The notes below the pieces were generated by a model. The model saw nothing but the letters and a program-made list of their open reading frames with translations. It was not told the DNA's origin and did no database searches. DNA of 23,153 bases from Verrucomicrobiales bacterium (GTDB taxonomy: Bacteria; Verrucomicrobiota; Verrucomicrobiia; Verrucomicrobiales; DEV007): positions 3,304 through 26,456 of the forward strand of contig NZSO01000089.1 of assembly GCA_002696885.1 (NCBI GenBank), read 5' to 3'. The translations under genes and the position numbers were made by a program. Shown here in pieces: positions 1 through 7,412 of the stretch (its first letter is position 1; each line of letters begins with the position of its first letter).

Positions 1-987
1 GTAATTCAAAAAGAACTAGGTCATACACATGCTTTAGATGAATTTATACCATACGGAAATATACATGCTAAAGCACTTGCCAATTCTCCAATTCTTCACA
101 TCGTTGCGGGAAATACCCCTGAAGCAGCCATTCAAAGTCTAACTAGAGGGCTACTTATTGGAGCACAAAATCTCGTTAAACTGCCAAAAACTGGACTTGA
201 TGACTTTGATTCATTCATGATGAAACTACCATCTGAACTTGTTAACCTAATCGAAACCTCATCAGACAGAGAAATTGTAGATGAATGGATTAGCTTTAGC
301 AAAGTGGTTATTGTATTTGGGTCTGATGAAACTGTTTTCGATGTTTCACGAAAAATGACTAGCACTCAAACACTAATTAGTCACAATCACAAAATTAGCA
401 TAGCCGTTGTTAACAGTGACCCTACCAAAAAAGCCGCCGGTCTAGCAGCAATAGACATCCACAAATTTGATCAAATGGGATGTTTGTCACCGCATTGCAT
501 TTATGTTGATCCAAAGGAAAAACCAAGATCTTTTGCTGCTCGTCTTGCAAGAAGCCTTGATTCATTGAATCAAAAAACCGTACCAACCAATAGGAATGTG
601 GAAGTCGACGCAAGGATAGATCATCTTAGAAGAAGTTACGAATTTAGAGCAAGCAACGATACCAGTGTCCAAATTTGGAAAAGCCAAAACAATACAAATT
701 GGACCGTAGTTTACGAGGATGAACCCCAATTTGCTCAATCTCCATTGGGGCAGTTTGTATTCGTTAAACCTATTCCTGATGATTTAAAAGAATCACTAAA
801 TTTTATAATTCCATCTATAAGCACGATAGCCATACATCCATATAATTTGGAAAGCGCCAAATCAATGGCTAGCATCGGCGGAACTAGATTTTGTCCTCTT
901 GGATCAAGCCAGACCCCATCCTTTTACTGGCATCATGATGGATATCAGTCATTAGCCCCTCTAGTTACCTGGCTAAATGCCGGTTAA
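1..987 (+). CDS. LuxC-type fatty acyl-CoA reductase, 5' end outside window
   Basis: The reading frame is open from base 1, so 328 C-terminal residues of a protein normally near 450-490 aa are present. The translation matches the LuxC acyl-CoA reductase family, an aldehyde dehydrogenase-like fold that reduces acyl thioesters to aldehydes with NADPH. Seen directly: an early HIVAGNTPEAA segment followed by LLIGAQNLVKLP (cofactor-binding half), then VIVFGSDET, and a DQMGCLSPH segment whose cysteine (codon 481-483) is the expected acyl-accepting nucleophile. An ATG at 217 is internal and not the true start. In non-luminous bacteria LuxC is usually paired with a LuxE/PaaK-type acyl-activating enzyme, which would lie upstream of this window. 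No luciferase genes (luxAB) are visible. The stop is 15 bases before the next gene, so the two may be co-transcribed. The family call is firm and the substrate is unknown. Confidence 0.85.
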   Translation, partial: VIQKELGHTHALDEFIPYGNIHAKALANSPILHIVAGNTPEAAIQSLTRGLLIGAQNLVKLPKTGLDDFDSFMMKLPSELVNLIETSSDREIVDEWISFSKVVIVFGSDETVFDVSRKMTSTQTLISHNHKISIAVVNSDPTKKAAGLAAIDIHKFDQMGCLSPHCIYVDPKEKPRSFAARLARSLDSLNQKTVPTNRNVEVDARIDHLRRSYEFRASNDTSVQIWKSQNNTNWTVVYEDEPQFAQSPLGQFVFVKPIPDDLKESLNFIIPSISTIAIHPYNLESAKSMASIGGTRFCPLGSSQTPSFYWHHDGYQSLAPLVTWLNAG

Positions 988-1002
988 AAATTAATTATAC
1001 CC

Positions 1003-1218
1003 ATGCAAGTTGTCCAAAATCCTGATATTATAACCTCAGCTAAAATTATTGAACGATTAAACGATCGAATTTTTAAAGCTGAACTACCCAACGGTAAGCT
1101 CATTCATGTCCATTTTTCAAAATCAGATGAATCAGAGCTAAAAATTGAAATTGGAGACATTGTCAAAGTGAAAATGAATCCTTTTGATTTTTCAAGAGGT
1201 AGAATTATACCCTCTTGA
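1003..1218 (+). CDS. IF-1-like S1/OB-fold protein (diverged translation initiation factor)
   Basis: This 71-aa protein aligns along its length with bacterial translation initiation factor IF-1. AKIIERLNDRIFKAELPNGK matches the N-terminal strands, IGDIVKVKMNP matches GDxVxVExxP, and FDFSRGRI matches the YDLSKGRI end. IF-1 is a single OB fold that sits in the 30S A site during initiation. The central loop is odd: where canonical IF-1 has the basic HISGKMRK segment that contacts 16S rRNA, this protein has HVHFSKSDESEL. The N-terminus is also atypical. It may therefore be a paralogue with altered ribosome affinity and not the housekeeping infA, so no symbol is given. It starts 15 bases after the LuxC-type gene with no visible Shine-Dalgarno sequence. 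The following 261 bases hold only AT-rich sequence. Confidence 0.72.
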   Translation: MQVVQNPDIITSAKIIERLNDRIFKAELPNGKLIHVHFSKSDESELKIEIGDIVKVKMNPFDFSRGRIIPS

Positions 1219-1479
1219 ATCAGGTTCGATGCGATCGATGGCATTAAAAAAGGAAATGAGATTTATTTATTTAAAAATCGTAAAAATAAATATAATCTAA
1301 TAAAAACTAATTGATTAAGCGGTTTATTATAAAAATTTTGCAGCAAATCACATGAAAATTTCTCAAACTTTTTGTCTGCTAAAAACTTAGATGAACTGAA
1401 CTTGAATTTTTTTTTATTTAAAGCTCGAAGAAACTGGACGCTTTCAAATGAGAGTGTAAACTGAGCGCCTTTTATTTCT

Positions 1480-2589
1480 ATGGCTGAAAACGAAACAATA
1501 CAGAGCCAAGGTGAGGAAGTCGCTGTTCTCTCTCATGTCGACGATTACCTCAAAATTGGACAAGATTACGATTGCTCTGACATCCACATTGCAACCAATG
1601 CACAACCGACTTGGCGTAGGTATGGCACGCTTCAACCTATCTGGGAAAATGGAGCAGTGTTGACTGCAGAGGACACCGAAAAACTTGCCATGGGTTTCCT
1701 TGGGGATAAAGAAAAAGCCCGACTCAAGGAAACTGGAGACGTTGATTTTGCTTATCAAAACAGCTTTGGAAGATTCAGAGCGTCTGTAGTTGTGCAAAGA
1801 TTGGGATACGACATCTGCTTCAGAATTATTAATACAAAGGTCCGAACAATGGAAGAACTGGGCCTCCCTGATTCTATTAAACCGTTAACTCAATACCAAA
1901 ATGGTATCGTTCTGGTGACGGGTTCAGTTGGCTCAGGAAAATCAACAACACTTGCCTCGCTGATTAACCATATTAATGAGGAAAGAACCGATCACATTAT
2001 CACTCTAGAGGATCCGATTGAGTACATTTTCGAGTCAAAAAACTGTCATGTGAACCAACGTGAGGTTCATACGCATACTGAGTCTTTTGCCGCCGCCCTG
2101 AGAGGATCTCTTCGAGAAGATCCTGATGTCATAATGGTGGGTGAGATGAGAGACCTTGAAACAATTTCATTAGCCATCACCGCTGCAGAAACGGGCCACC
2201 TTGTGCTTGCAACTCTTCATACTGGAAATGCAGCAAGAACGCTCGACCGTGTTCTTGATGTTTTCCCAAATGACCAAAGAGACCAGATTAGAATCATGGT
2301 CAGTGAATCTCTCAGAGGAATCATATCCCAACAGCTAATTCCGAGGGCTGACGGTAGTGGTCGAGAATTGTGTCTTGAACTACTAATGAATACCCCAGCT
2401 GTTGCAAACTGCATTCGAGAAGGAAAAACATTTATGCTTCCTGGAATCATGCAAACAGGAAAGGCTGTTGGCATGATCACCATGGATGACTCTCTGAAAA
2501 ACCTCTACAACAAAGGTTTAATCACTCAGGAAGAATGTCTATCCAGGTGCGCTGACCTGACAAACATGAAAAAACACTTTGAGTCCTAG
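1480..2589 (+). CDS. pilT: PilT-type twitching motility ATPase (first of a tandem pair)
   Basis: This 369-aa protein is a type IV pilus retraction ATPase of the PilT/GspE superfamily, a cytoplasmic hexamer that drives pilin disassembly. The N-terminal PAS-like domain carries CSDIHIATNAQPTWRRYG (about 32-49). The ATPase core has a Walker A GSVGSGKST (148-156), an Asp box ITLEDPIEY (174-182), a Walker B region DVIMVGEMRD (216-225) and a His box LATLHTGNA (243-251). The C-terminal IREGKTFMLPGIMQTGK segment (about 312-328) fits the PilT AIREGK motif. Length is normal (PilT about 345-380 aa). The P-loop reads SVG where the downstream copy has the usual PTG. It lies 14 bases upstream of the second ATPase, and no pilin or assembly gene is in view. 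The 260-base leader has no convincing promoter and the start has no Shine-Dalgarno sequence. Confidence 0.92.
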   Translation: MAENETIQSQGEEVAVLSHVDDYLKIGQDYDCSDIHIATNAQPTWRRYGTLQPIWENGAVLTAEDTEKLAMGFLGDKEKARLKETGDVDFAYQNSFGRFRASVVVQRLGYDICFRIINTKVRTMEELGLPDSIKPLTQYQNGIVLVTGSVGSGKSTTLASLINHINEERTDHIITLEDPIEYIFESKNCHVNQREVHTHTESFAAALRGSLREDPDVIMVGEMRDLETISLAITAAETGHLVLATLHTGNAARTLDRVLDVFPNDQRDQIRIMVSESLRGIISQQLIPRADGSGRELCLELLMNTPAVANCIREGKTFMLPGIMQTGKAVGMITMDDSLKNLYNKGLITQEECLSRCADLTNMKKHFES

Positions 2590-2603
2590 TACCGACCAAA
2601 CCA

Positions 2604-3707
2604 ATGGCTAATCAGATTGATAAATATTTTCGCTATCTAATAGAAAACGGCGGCTCAGATCTTCACCTCAGTGAGGGGCAACCTCCAAAGATTCGTGTGC
2701 ACGGGTCGATTACTCCCATCGAAGGTGAGGACGTTCTTACCACTGATTCACTCAGAAACATGATGAAAGAGATTGCAGAGAGTGAAGCTTGGGATCGGTA
2801 CGAAGCTACAGGCGACATGGATTTTGCTTATGAAATGGATGAAGAATCTAGATTCAGATGCAACTACCTCAAACAAAGTCATGGATATGCCTGTGTATTC
2901 AGATTGATTCCAACCAAGATCGCCACCCTAGAACAGCTAGGCATTCCCGAAGTCGTTAAAGAATTTGGCCACATTAAAAGTGGATTAGTATTGGTGACAG
3001 GGCCAACTGGTTCAGGAAAATCAACAACTCTTGCGGCGTTGATGGATTACATCAATTCAAACTTCTCAAAACACATTATCACAGTTGAGGAACCCATTGA
3101 GTTCGTTCACAACAACAAAAAAAGTATCATAACTCAGAGAGAGGTCCCCATACAAACTCCGACCTTTGCTGACGGCCTCAGAGCCGCTTTGAGAGAGGAT
3201 GCTGATATTGTTCTTGTGGGTGAGATGAGAGACCTTGAAACAATATCATTGGCTTTAACCGCAGCAGAAACAGGATTACTTGTATTTGGTACGCTGCATA
3301 CAAATAACGCAAGAAAGACCGTGGACAGACTTATTGACGTATTCCCGGCAGACCAACAAAGCCAAATACGAACCATGCTAGCAGCCTCACTCAGAGGCGT
3401 CGTTGCTCAGTTACTTTGCCGTAGGCATGACAAACCAGGTCGAGTTGCTGTAAACGAAATAATGGTTTCTAACTCGGCCGTTTCTGCAATCATTCGAGAG
3501 GGGGCAACCCAAAAGCTTTATGATGTTATCATAGGAGGTAAAGCCGAAGGAATGCAATTTATGGATGAAGATATCTATGCAAAACTTAAAGCTGGCATCA
3601 TAAGCCCGATCGAGGCGTACATGAAAGCTATAGACAAGAAAAGATTCAAATCTGAATTACCAGAAGACCTTCAGCAATTGGCTAATTCTGCAGGTGCTGA
3701 AATGTAA
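2604..3707 (+). CDS. PilT/PilU-type twitching motility ATPase (second of a tandem pair)
   Basis: This 367-aa paralogue of the preceding gene has the same domain order. The N-terminal domain has GGSDLHLSEGQPPKIRVHG (16-34). The core has a canonical Walker A GPTGSGKST (133-141), an Asp box ITVEEPIEF (159-167), Walker B DIVLVGEMRD (201-210) and a His box FGTLHTNNA (228-236). In the C-terminal region the AIREGK motif is altered to IIREGATQKL (about 296-305), so the lysine is replaced by alanine. That region differs most between PilT and PilU subtypes, so this copy may be the PilU-like accessory ATPase. It probably works with the first copy in pilus retraction. The 14-base gap suggests one transcript. 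Both catalytic glutamate positions are intact, so it should hydrolyse ATP. The superfamily is firm and the PilT versus PilU assignment is uncertain. Confidence 0.9.
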   Translation: MANQIDKYFRYLIENGGSDLHLSEGQPPKIRVHGSITPIEGEDVLTTDSLRNMMKEIAESEAWDRYEATGDMDFAYEMDEESRFRCNYLKQSHGYACVFRLIPTKIATLEQLGIPEVVKEFGHIKSGLVLVTGPTGSGKSTTLAALMDYINSNFSKHIITVEEPIEFVHNNKKSIITQREVPIQTPTFADGLRAALREDADIVLVGEMRDLETISLALTAAETGLLVFGTLHTNNARKTVDRLIDVFPADQQSQIRTMLAASLRGVVAQLLCRRHDKPGRVAVNEIMVSNSAVSAIIREGATQKLYDVIIGGKAEGMQFMDEDIYAKLKAGIISPIEAYMKAIDKKRFKSELPEDLQQLANSAGAEM

Positions 3708-3712
3708 TGATT

Positions 3713-3731
3713 ATCGTTAGCAAATAACGAT
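3713..3731 (+). repeat. Short hairpin just after the second pilT-like gene
   Basis: A perfect 7-bp inverted repeat (ATCGTTA / TAACGAT) with a 5-base loop starts six bases after the stop codon of the pilT-like gene. It is followed by an A-rich stretch and not a clear T-run, so it would be a poor intrinsic terminator. It could still mark the end of the pilT transcript or protect its 3' end. Confidence 0.3.
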
Positions 3732-3751
3732 TAAAAATATTCTTAAATTTT

Positions 3752-3766
3752 ATCTTAAATTAAGAT
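3752..3766. repeat. Perfect 7-1-7 palindrome upstream of the bioF-like gene
   Basis: ATCTTAA and TTAAGAT flank a single A, giving a 15-base palindrome. The left half is part of a direct repeat TCTTAAAT (3741-3748 and 3753-3760) with a 12-base period. It lies about 160 bases upstream of the bioF-like start and could be an operator. The region is very AT-rich, so chance is a real alternative. Confidence 0.25.
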
Positions 3767-3838
3767 TTATAATTGTCACTGCCAAGAAACAGGCAATGCA
3801 TTATTCATTTATTTTTATGGCCATCTTATTGATGAAGA

Positions 3839-3870
3839 AAACATAAAAAGAAAAATCCTTTTTTATGTTT
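3839..3870. terminator. Possible AT-rich hairpin or terminator between pilT-like and bioF-like genes
   Basis: AAACATAAAAAG and CTTTTTTATGTTT form 12-bp arms with one bulged T around a short loop. The 3' arm itself supplies the T-run, as in AT-rich intrinsic terminators, and the site lies between two co-directional units. There is no GC core, so stability is doubtful. Confidence 0.3.
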
Positions 3871-3925
3871 CTATCCTACTTTTCAATATATAACCCATAT
3901 ATTTAAAAGATTACAATTATTGTTA

Positions 3926-5086
3926 ATGCGTGATCCTAACTCAGAAATAAAAAAGCTTGAAGATGAAAATCTTTATAGAGCAGTTAGATATGGAACAGAA
4001 GAAACGGGCACCAATTTCTGTCTAAATGATAAAAGACTAATAAACTTTTGCTCTAACAATTATTTAGGACTTTGCTCTCATAATCGTATCAAAAATGCAG
4101 CTAAAAAAGCTATCGATTCTTTTGGAGTTGGTTCAGGAGCTTCCAGATTAGTATCTGGAGGAACTTTACCTCACATGATAATAGAGGATGAATCAGCCTC
4201 CTTTTTTAATAAAGAGTCCGCCATTTATTTTTCAAATGGCTATGCAGCTTCGTTAGGAACACTAGGGGCAATCGTACAAGAAAACGATATCGTCATCATT
4301 GATAAATTATGTCATGCGTCATTAATTGATGGGGCCAAACTGAGTGGAGCAACTCTTCGTTCATTTTCTCACAATGATTTGACAAAATTAGAAAAAATTC
4401 TGACCTCATCAAGAAACACCAAAAAAAAAGAAACTCGAATTTTGATTATTACAGAGGGTATTTTCAGTATGGATGGCGATTCCCCTCCCCTCCCCGAAAT
4501 CGTAGATCTTAAAAAAAAGTATAACGCTTTACTCATGGTTGATGAGGCGCATTCATTTGGAGTTTGCGGCAACAAAGGTAAAGGAATTTTGCATTCTATC
4601 GGTTTAGAGAAAGAGGCAGACTTTATCATGGCAACTTTTGGAAAATCAGCGGGTGCTGCTGGAGCCGTCACTGCAACTTCAAAAATCTGGAAAGATCTCA
4701 TCGTCAACAAGGCTAGAAGTTTCATCTATTCAACTGCTCCAATGCCTTCGCAAGCAGCGGCTGCAAGTGAGGGCTTGAAAATCATCAATGGAGAAGAGGG
4801 CGATATAAGAAGAGAAAAGTTAAAAAAAAATATCACATCTCTGTGCAATAAATTAGAAATAGAAACATCAGAAGCGGCAATCACACCAATAATGATAGGC
4901 GATGAATCTTCAGCCATAAATTTATCTAACGATCTAATTGATCATGGAATCTATGCACCTGCTATAAGATACCCAACTGTTGCCAGAGGTATGGCACGAA
5001 TTCGTATCACTCTATCTTCAGATCACACAGAAGAGGAAGTTATGCATTTAGCTAACACGCTCATTGCATTGAGAAGAGTGAACTGA
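3926..5086 (+). CDS. bioF: 8-amino-7-oxononanoate synthase-like enzyme (alpha-oxoamine synthase)
   Basis: This 386-aa PLP enzyme belongs to the alpha-oxoamine synthase family. BioF condenses a pimeloyl thioester with alanine in biotin synthesis. Seen: FCSNNYLGL near the N-terminus, GVGSGASRLVSGG (about 67-79), DEAHSFG with the PLP-binding aspartate (about 206-212), and ATFGKSAGAAGA carrying the Schiff-base lysine (about 240). The C-terminal HGIYAPAIRYPTVARGMARIRITLS closely follows BioF. GASRLVSG favours BioF over serine palmitoyltransferase or ALA synthase; 2-amino-3-ketobutyrate ligase is the nearest alternative. I chose ATG 3926 over an in-frame TTG two codons upstream. No other biotin gene is nearby, so it looks like a detached pathway member. 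No Shine-Dalgarno sequence is visible. Confidence 0.78.
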   Translation: MRDPNSEIKKLEDENLYRAVRYGTEETGTNFCLNDKRLINFCSNNYLGLCSHNRIKNAAKKAIDSFGVGSGASRLVSGGTLPHMIIEDESASFFNKESAIYFSNGYAASLGTLGAIVQENDIVIIDKLCHASLIDGAKLSGATLRSFSHNDLTKLEKILTSSRNTKKKETRILIITEGIFSMDGDSPPLPEIVDLKKKYNALLMVDEAHSFGVCGNKGKGILHSIGLEKEADFIMATFGKSAGAAGAVTATSKIWKDLIVNKARSFIYSTAPMPSQAAAASEGLKIINGEEGDIRREKLKKNITSLCNKLEIETSEAAITPIMIGDESSAINLSNDLIDHGIYAPAIRYPTVARGMARIRITLSSDHTEEEVMHLANTLIALRRVN

Positions 5087-5166
5087 TCTCATATAATAAC
5101 TTAATAAAATTAACTAATATATTTATCTAGCTTGCTCATTTTGAATTTGGAGTGTTTCCTAGACTG

Positions 5167-6150
5167 ATGAAAATCCTTGTAACAGGCGCAACAGGAAAAG
5201 TTGGTCAAAAATTTCTTGATCAATTGATTTGTACAGAGGCCTTGAATGACGCTTCAGCAGTGGCCTTATGTCACAATCGCCTGCTTGAAGAAACAGATAG
5301 AATTAAGGTTGTTAAAGGATCTATAGCAAATAAAGACACCGTAGATGTAGCCATGAAAGGTGTGACTCATGTCGTACACCTGGCAACATGCAAGGAGACA
5401 CCAAACGATGTAATGGATGTTACAGTGAAGGGTCTTTTTTGGCTTCTTGAAGCCTGCAGAAATAAATCCAACTTTCAGCAATTTATACTCATAGGAGGTG
5501 ATGCAGCTATGGGACATTTTTTCTATCCTCACCCTACGCCTGTAACAGAAACCCAAAAACATTCGGCTTACCCAGGCTGCTATGCTCTATCAAAAGTTTT
5601 GGAAGAGGTAATGCTAGAGCAATATCAAATCCAATATTCACTTCCGAGCACTTGCCTTAGGGCACCGTGGATAATGGAAAAAGATGATTTCAAATATAGC
5701 TTATCCTTTGGCGATGATGTTTTTGGTGGCCCAGTCTGGAAGGATTTAGTTCCTGAGAAACATGCTAAGGAGTACCAAGAATCAGGCATAATCCCACTGA
5801 TGCAGGACATAAATGGAAAAGCTATAAAAAGAAACTTTATCCATGTCGATGATCTAGTAAAAGCGATCATACAAGCAATATTGCTTCCAGATAAATCTAA
5901 CGGGCACACCTTCAATATAAGCATGGACTCACCTGTCGATTACGGAGACGTATCAAAATATTTGAAAGAATCCAGAGGCATTGAAAGCATACCTGTCAAA
6001 ACTGAATATCACTCAACATGGTTGGACAATTCAAAAGCTAAGTTTTTATTAGACTGGCAACCGAATATTGGATTAAAAAAATTAATAGATCTTTCATGGG
6101 ATTATGAGAGAGAGGTTAATGATCCGCGAAAAATCTGGTACCCAGGTTAA
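5167..6150 (+). CDS. Extended SDR / NAD-dependent epimerase-dehydratase family protein
   Basis: This 327-aa protein has a Rossmann fold with GATGKVG (7-13), an acidic and charged beta-2/3 region, HVVHLAT (68-74) and YALSK with catalytic Tyr139 and Lys143. The C-terminus (NFIHVDDLVKAI, then LLDWQPNIGL) is typical of extended SDRs such as nucleotide-sugar epimerases and uronate dehydrogenases. The usual catalytic Ser/Thr site, the SSxxVYG strand of GalE, reads GGDAAMG (110-116), so the serine appears to be Gly111 followed by Asp112. The reaction and substrate cannot be named. An upstream in-frame GTG at 5152 is possible, but ATG 5167 puts the Rossmann strand at the N-terminus as usual. The stop is two bases before the exported propeller gene, strongly suggesting one operon. 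Confidence 0.8.
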   Translation: MKILVTGATGKVGQKFLDQLICTEALNDASAVALCHNRLLEETDRIKVVKGSIANKDTVDVAMKGVTHVVHLATCKETPNDVMDVTVKGLFWLLEACRNKSNFQQFILIGGDAAMGHFFYPHPTPVTETQKHSAYPGCYALSKVLEEVMLEQYQIQYSLPSTCLRAPWIMEKDDFKYSLSFGDDVFGGPVWKDLVPEKHAKEYQESGIIPLMQDINGKAIKRNFIHVDDLVKAIIQAILLPDKSNGHTFNISMDSPVDYGDVSKYLKESRGIESIPVKTEYHSTWLDNSKAKFLLDWQPNIGLKKLIDLSWDYEREVNDPRKIWYPG

Positions 6151-6152
6151 AC

Positions 6153-7382
6153 ATGAAATTTATAATAAACTTATCACTGACTTATATTTTTTTTCTTTCC
6201 TCATCTCTTGCGGATTGGCCTCAATTTTTAGGACCAAATAGGAATGGAAATAATGTAAATGAAAGCGTTCCTCTCACCTTTAAAAACAACGAACCTACAT
6301 TTGCTTGGACTCGAGAAGTAGGTTCCGGTTTTGCAGGGCCAGTATCATTTAATAAAATAGTTTATATTTTTCACCGCGAAAATGACAACTCTATTGTTGA
6401 TGCAATCTCTCAGAATACTGGCAGAAAAATCTGGTCTTTTACTTATCCAACTGACTATGTAGATGATTTTGGATTTGATAAAGGCCCCAGGGCAGTACCC
6501 TTAGTGCATAACGACATAATATACATTTATGGAGCTGAGGGAATGTTACATGCTTTGGAATTAGAAACAGGAAAAATAATATGGAAAAAGAACCTTCGTA
6601 ATAATTATGGTTCAGAGAAGGGATTTTTTGGGAGAGCATGCTCTCCGATGATTGCAGGTAAAACACTAATAATACAGGCGGGTGGAAAAAACTGTGGAAT
6701 CCTTGGTTTTGATCCTTCTAACGGTGAATTAAAATGGAAACTTACTGATCATGAGGCGGGCTATGCATCGCCAGTAAAAACAACAATAAATAATCAAGAA
6801 TTTGCATTATTCTTCACAAGAACAGGTTTTTTATGCATCGAACCGAACAAAGGACAATTAATATTAGAAAAAGAAAACCGATCGGAAATGAATGCTTCTG
6901 TTAATGCAGCAAGCCCCGTTGTAATTGATAATGACAAAGTCTTTCTCTCTGCATGTTATGGCGTAGGATCATCTTTATGGAAAATTGACACCAAAAGAAA
7001 GAAACTTGACCTAATATGGAGCTCTAACGACAAACTTGATTGTCATTATGCTACTCCAATTCTGTATAAGGATCATCTTATTGGGTACCATGGAAGGCAA
7101 GAAACAGGAACAGAATTACGGTGTATTGAAGTAAAAACTGGTAAAACAAGATGGCGATCAGGTCGAATGCCCGCTGGCACGATAACATTATCAAAGAATA
7201 CATTTATTATTTTATCAGAAAAGGGAGAGCTAGTGATTGCACCTGCGAGCACCAAAGAGTTTAAACCGTCTGCAAGAGGTCAAATATTAGGAGCAGATAC
7301 CAGGGCCATGCCTGCTCTTTCAAATGGATATTTTTTTGCGAGAGACAAGCGAAAATTAGTATCCATAAAATTTAATCCTTAA
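6153..7382 (+). CDS. Exported PQQ-like beta-propeller repeat protein
   Basis: This 409-aa protein starts with a signal peptide (about 1-20, ending SLA before DWPQFLGPNRNG). That N-terminus is common among exported outer-membrane-biogenesis-like or PQQ-like propeller proteins of Planctomycetes and Verrucomicrobia. Propeller blades are visible as repeated aspartate/glycine/tryptophan units: NTGRKIWSF, LETGKIIWKK, SNGELKWKL, KKLDLIWSS and KTGKTRWRS. No dehydrogenase active site is recognisable, so it is more likely a structural or binding propeller than a quinoprotein enzyme. It probably acts in the periplasm. It starts two bases after the SDR stop and is followed 30 bases later by the DUF3500 gene, so the three probably form a transcriptional unit. 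A short CAGG lies at a plausible distance before the ATG, one of the few ribosome-site-like signals in the window. Confidence 0.82.
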   Translation: MKFIINLSLTYIFFLSSSLADWPQFLGPNRNGNNVNESVPLTFKNNEPTFAWTREVGSGFAGPVSFNKIVYIFHRENDNSIVDAISQNTGRKIWSFTYPTDYVDDFGFDKGPRAVPLVHNDIIYIYGAEGMLHALELETGKIIWKKNLRNNYGSEKGFFGRACSPMIAGKTLIIQAGGKNCGILGFDPSNGELKWKLTDHEAGYASPVKTTINNQEFALFFTRTGFLCIEPNKGQLILEKENRSEMNASVNAASPVVIDNDKVFLSACYGVGSSLWKIDTKRKKLDLIWSSNDKLDCHYATPILYKDHLIGYHGRQETGTELRCIEVKTGKTRWRSGRMPAGTITLSKNTFIILSEKGELVIAPASTKEFKPSARGQILGADTRAMPALSNGYFFARDKRKLVSIKFNP

Positions 7383-7412
7383 CATTGTCTTAATTAGAAG
7401 CTAAAAAAAAGT

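Noticed and set aside
1..987. Bioluminescence operon
   Set aside because: LuxC family members are common in non-luminous bacteria, and no luciferase or flavin reductase gene is visible in the window.
3926..5086. Serine palmitoyltransferase with a neighbouring ceramide reductase-like SDR (sphingolipid locus)
   Set aside because: The GASRLVSG and PAIRYPTVARGMARIRI motifs fit BioF better, and the SDR is linked to a propeller gene and not to a ceramide synthase.
6000..6160. Frameshift or fusion between SDR and propeller genes (2-base gap)
   Set aside because: The SDR ends at its normal C-terminus and the propeller starts with its own signal peptide, so they are two proteins.
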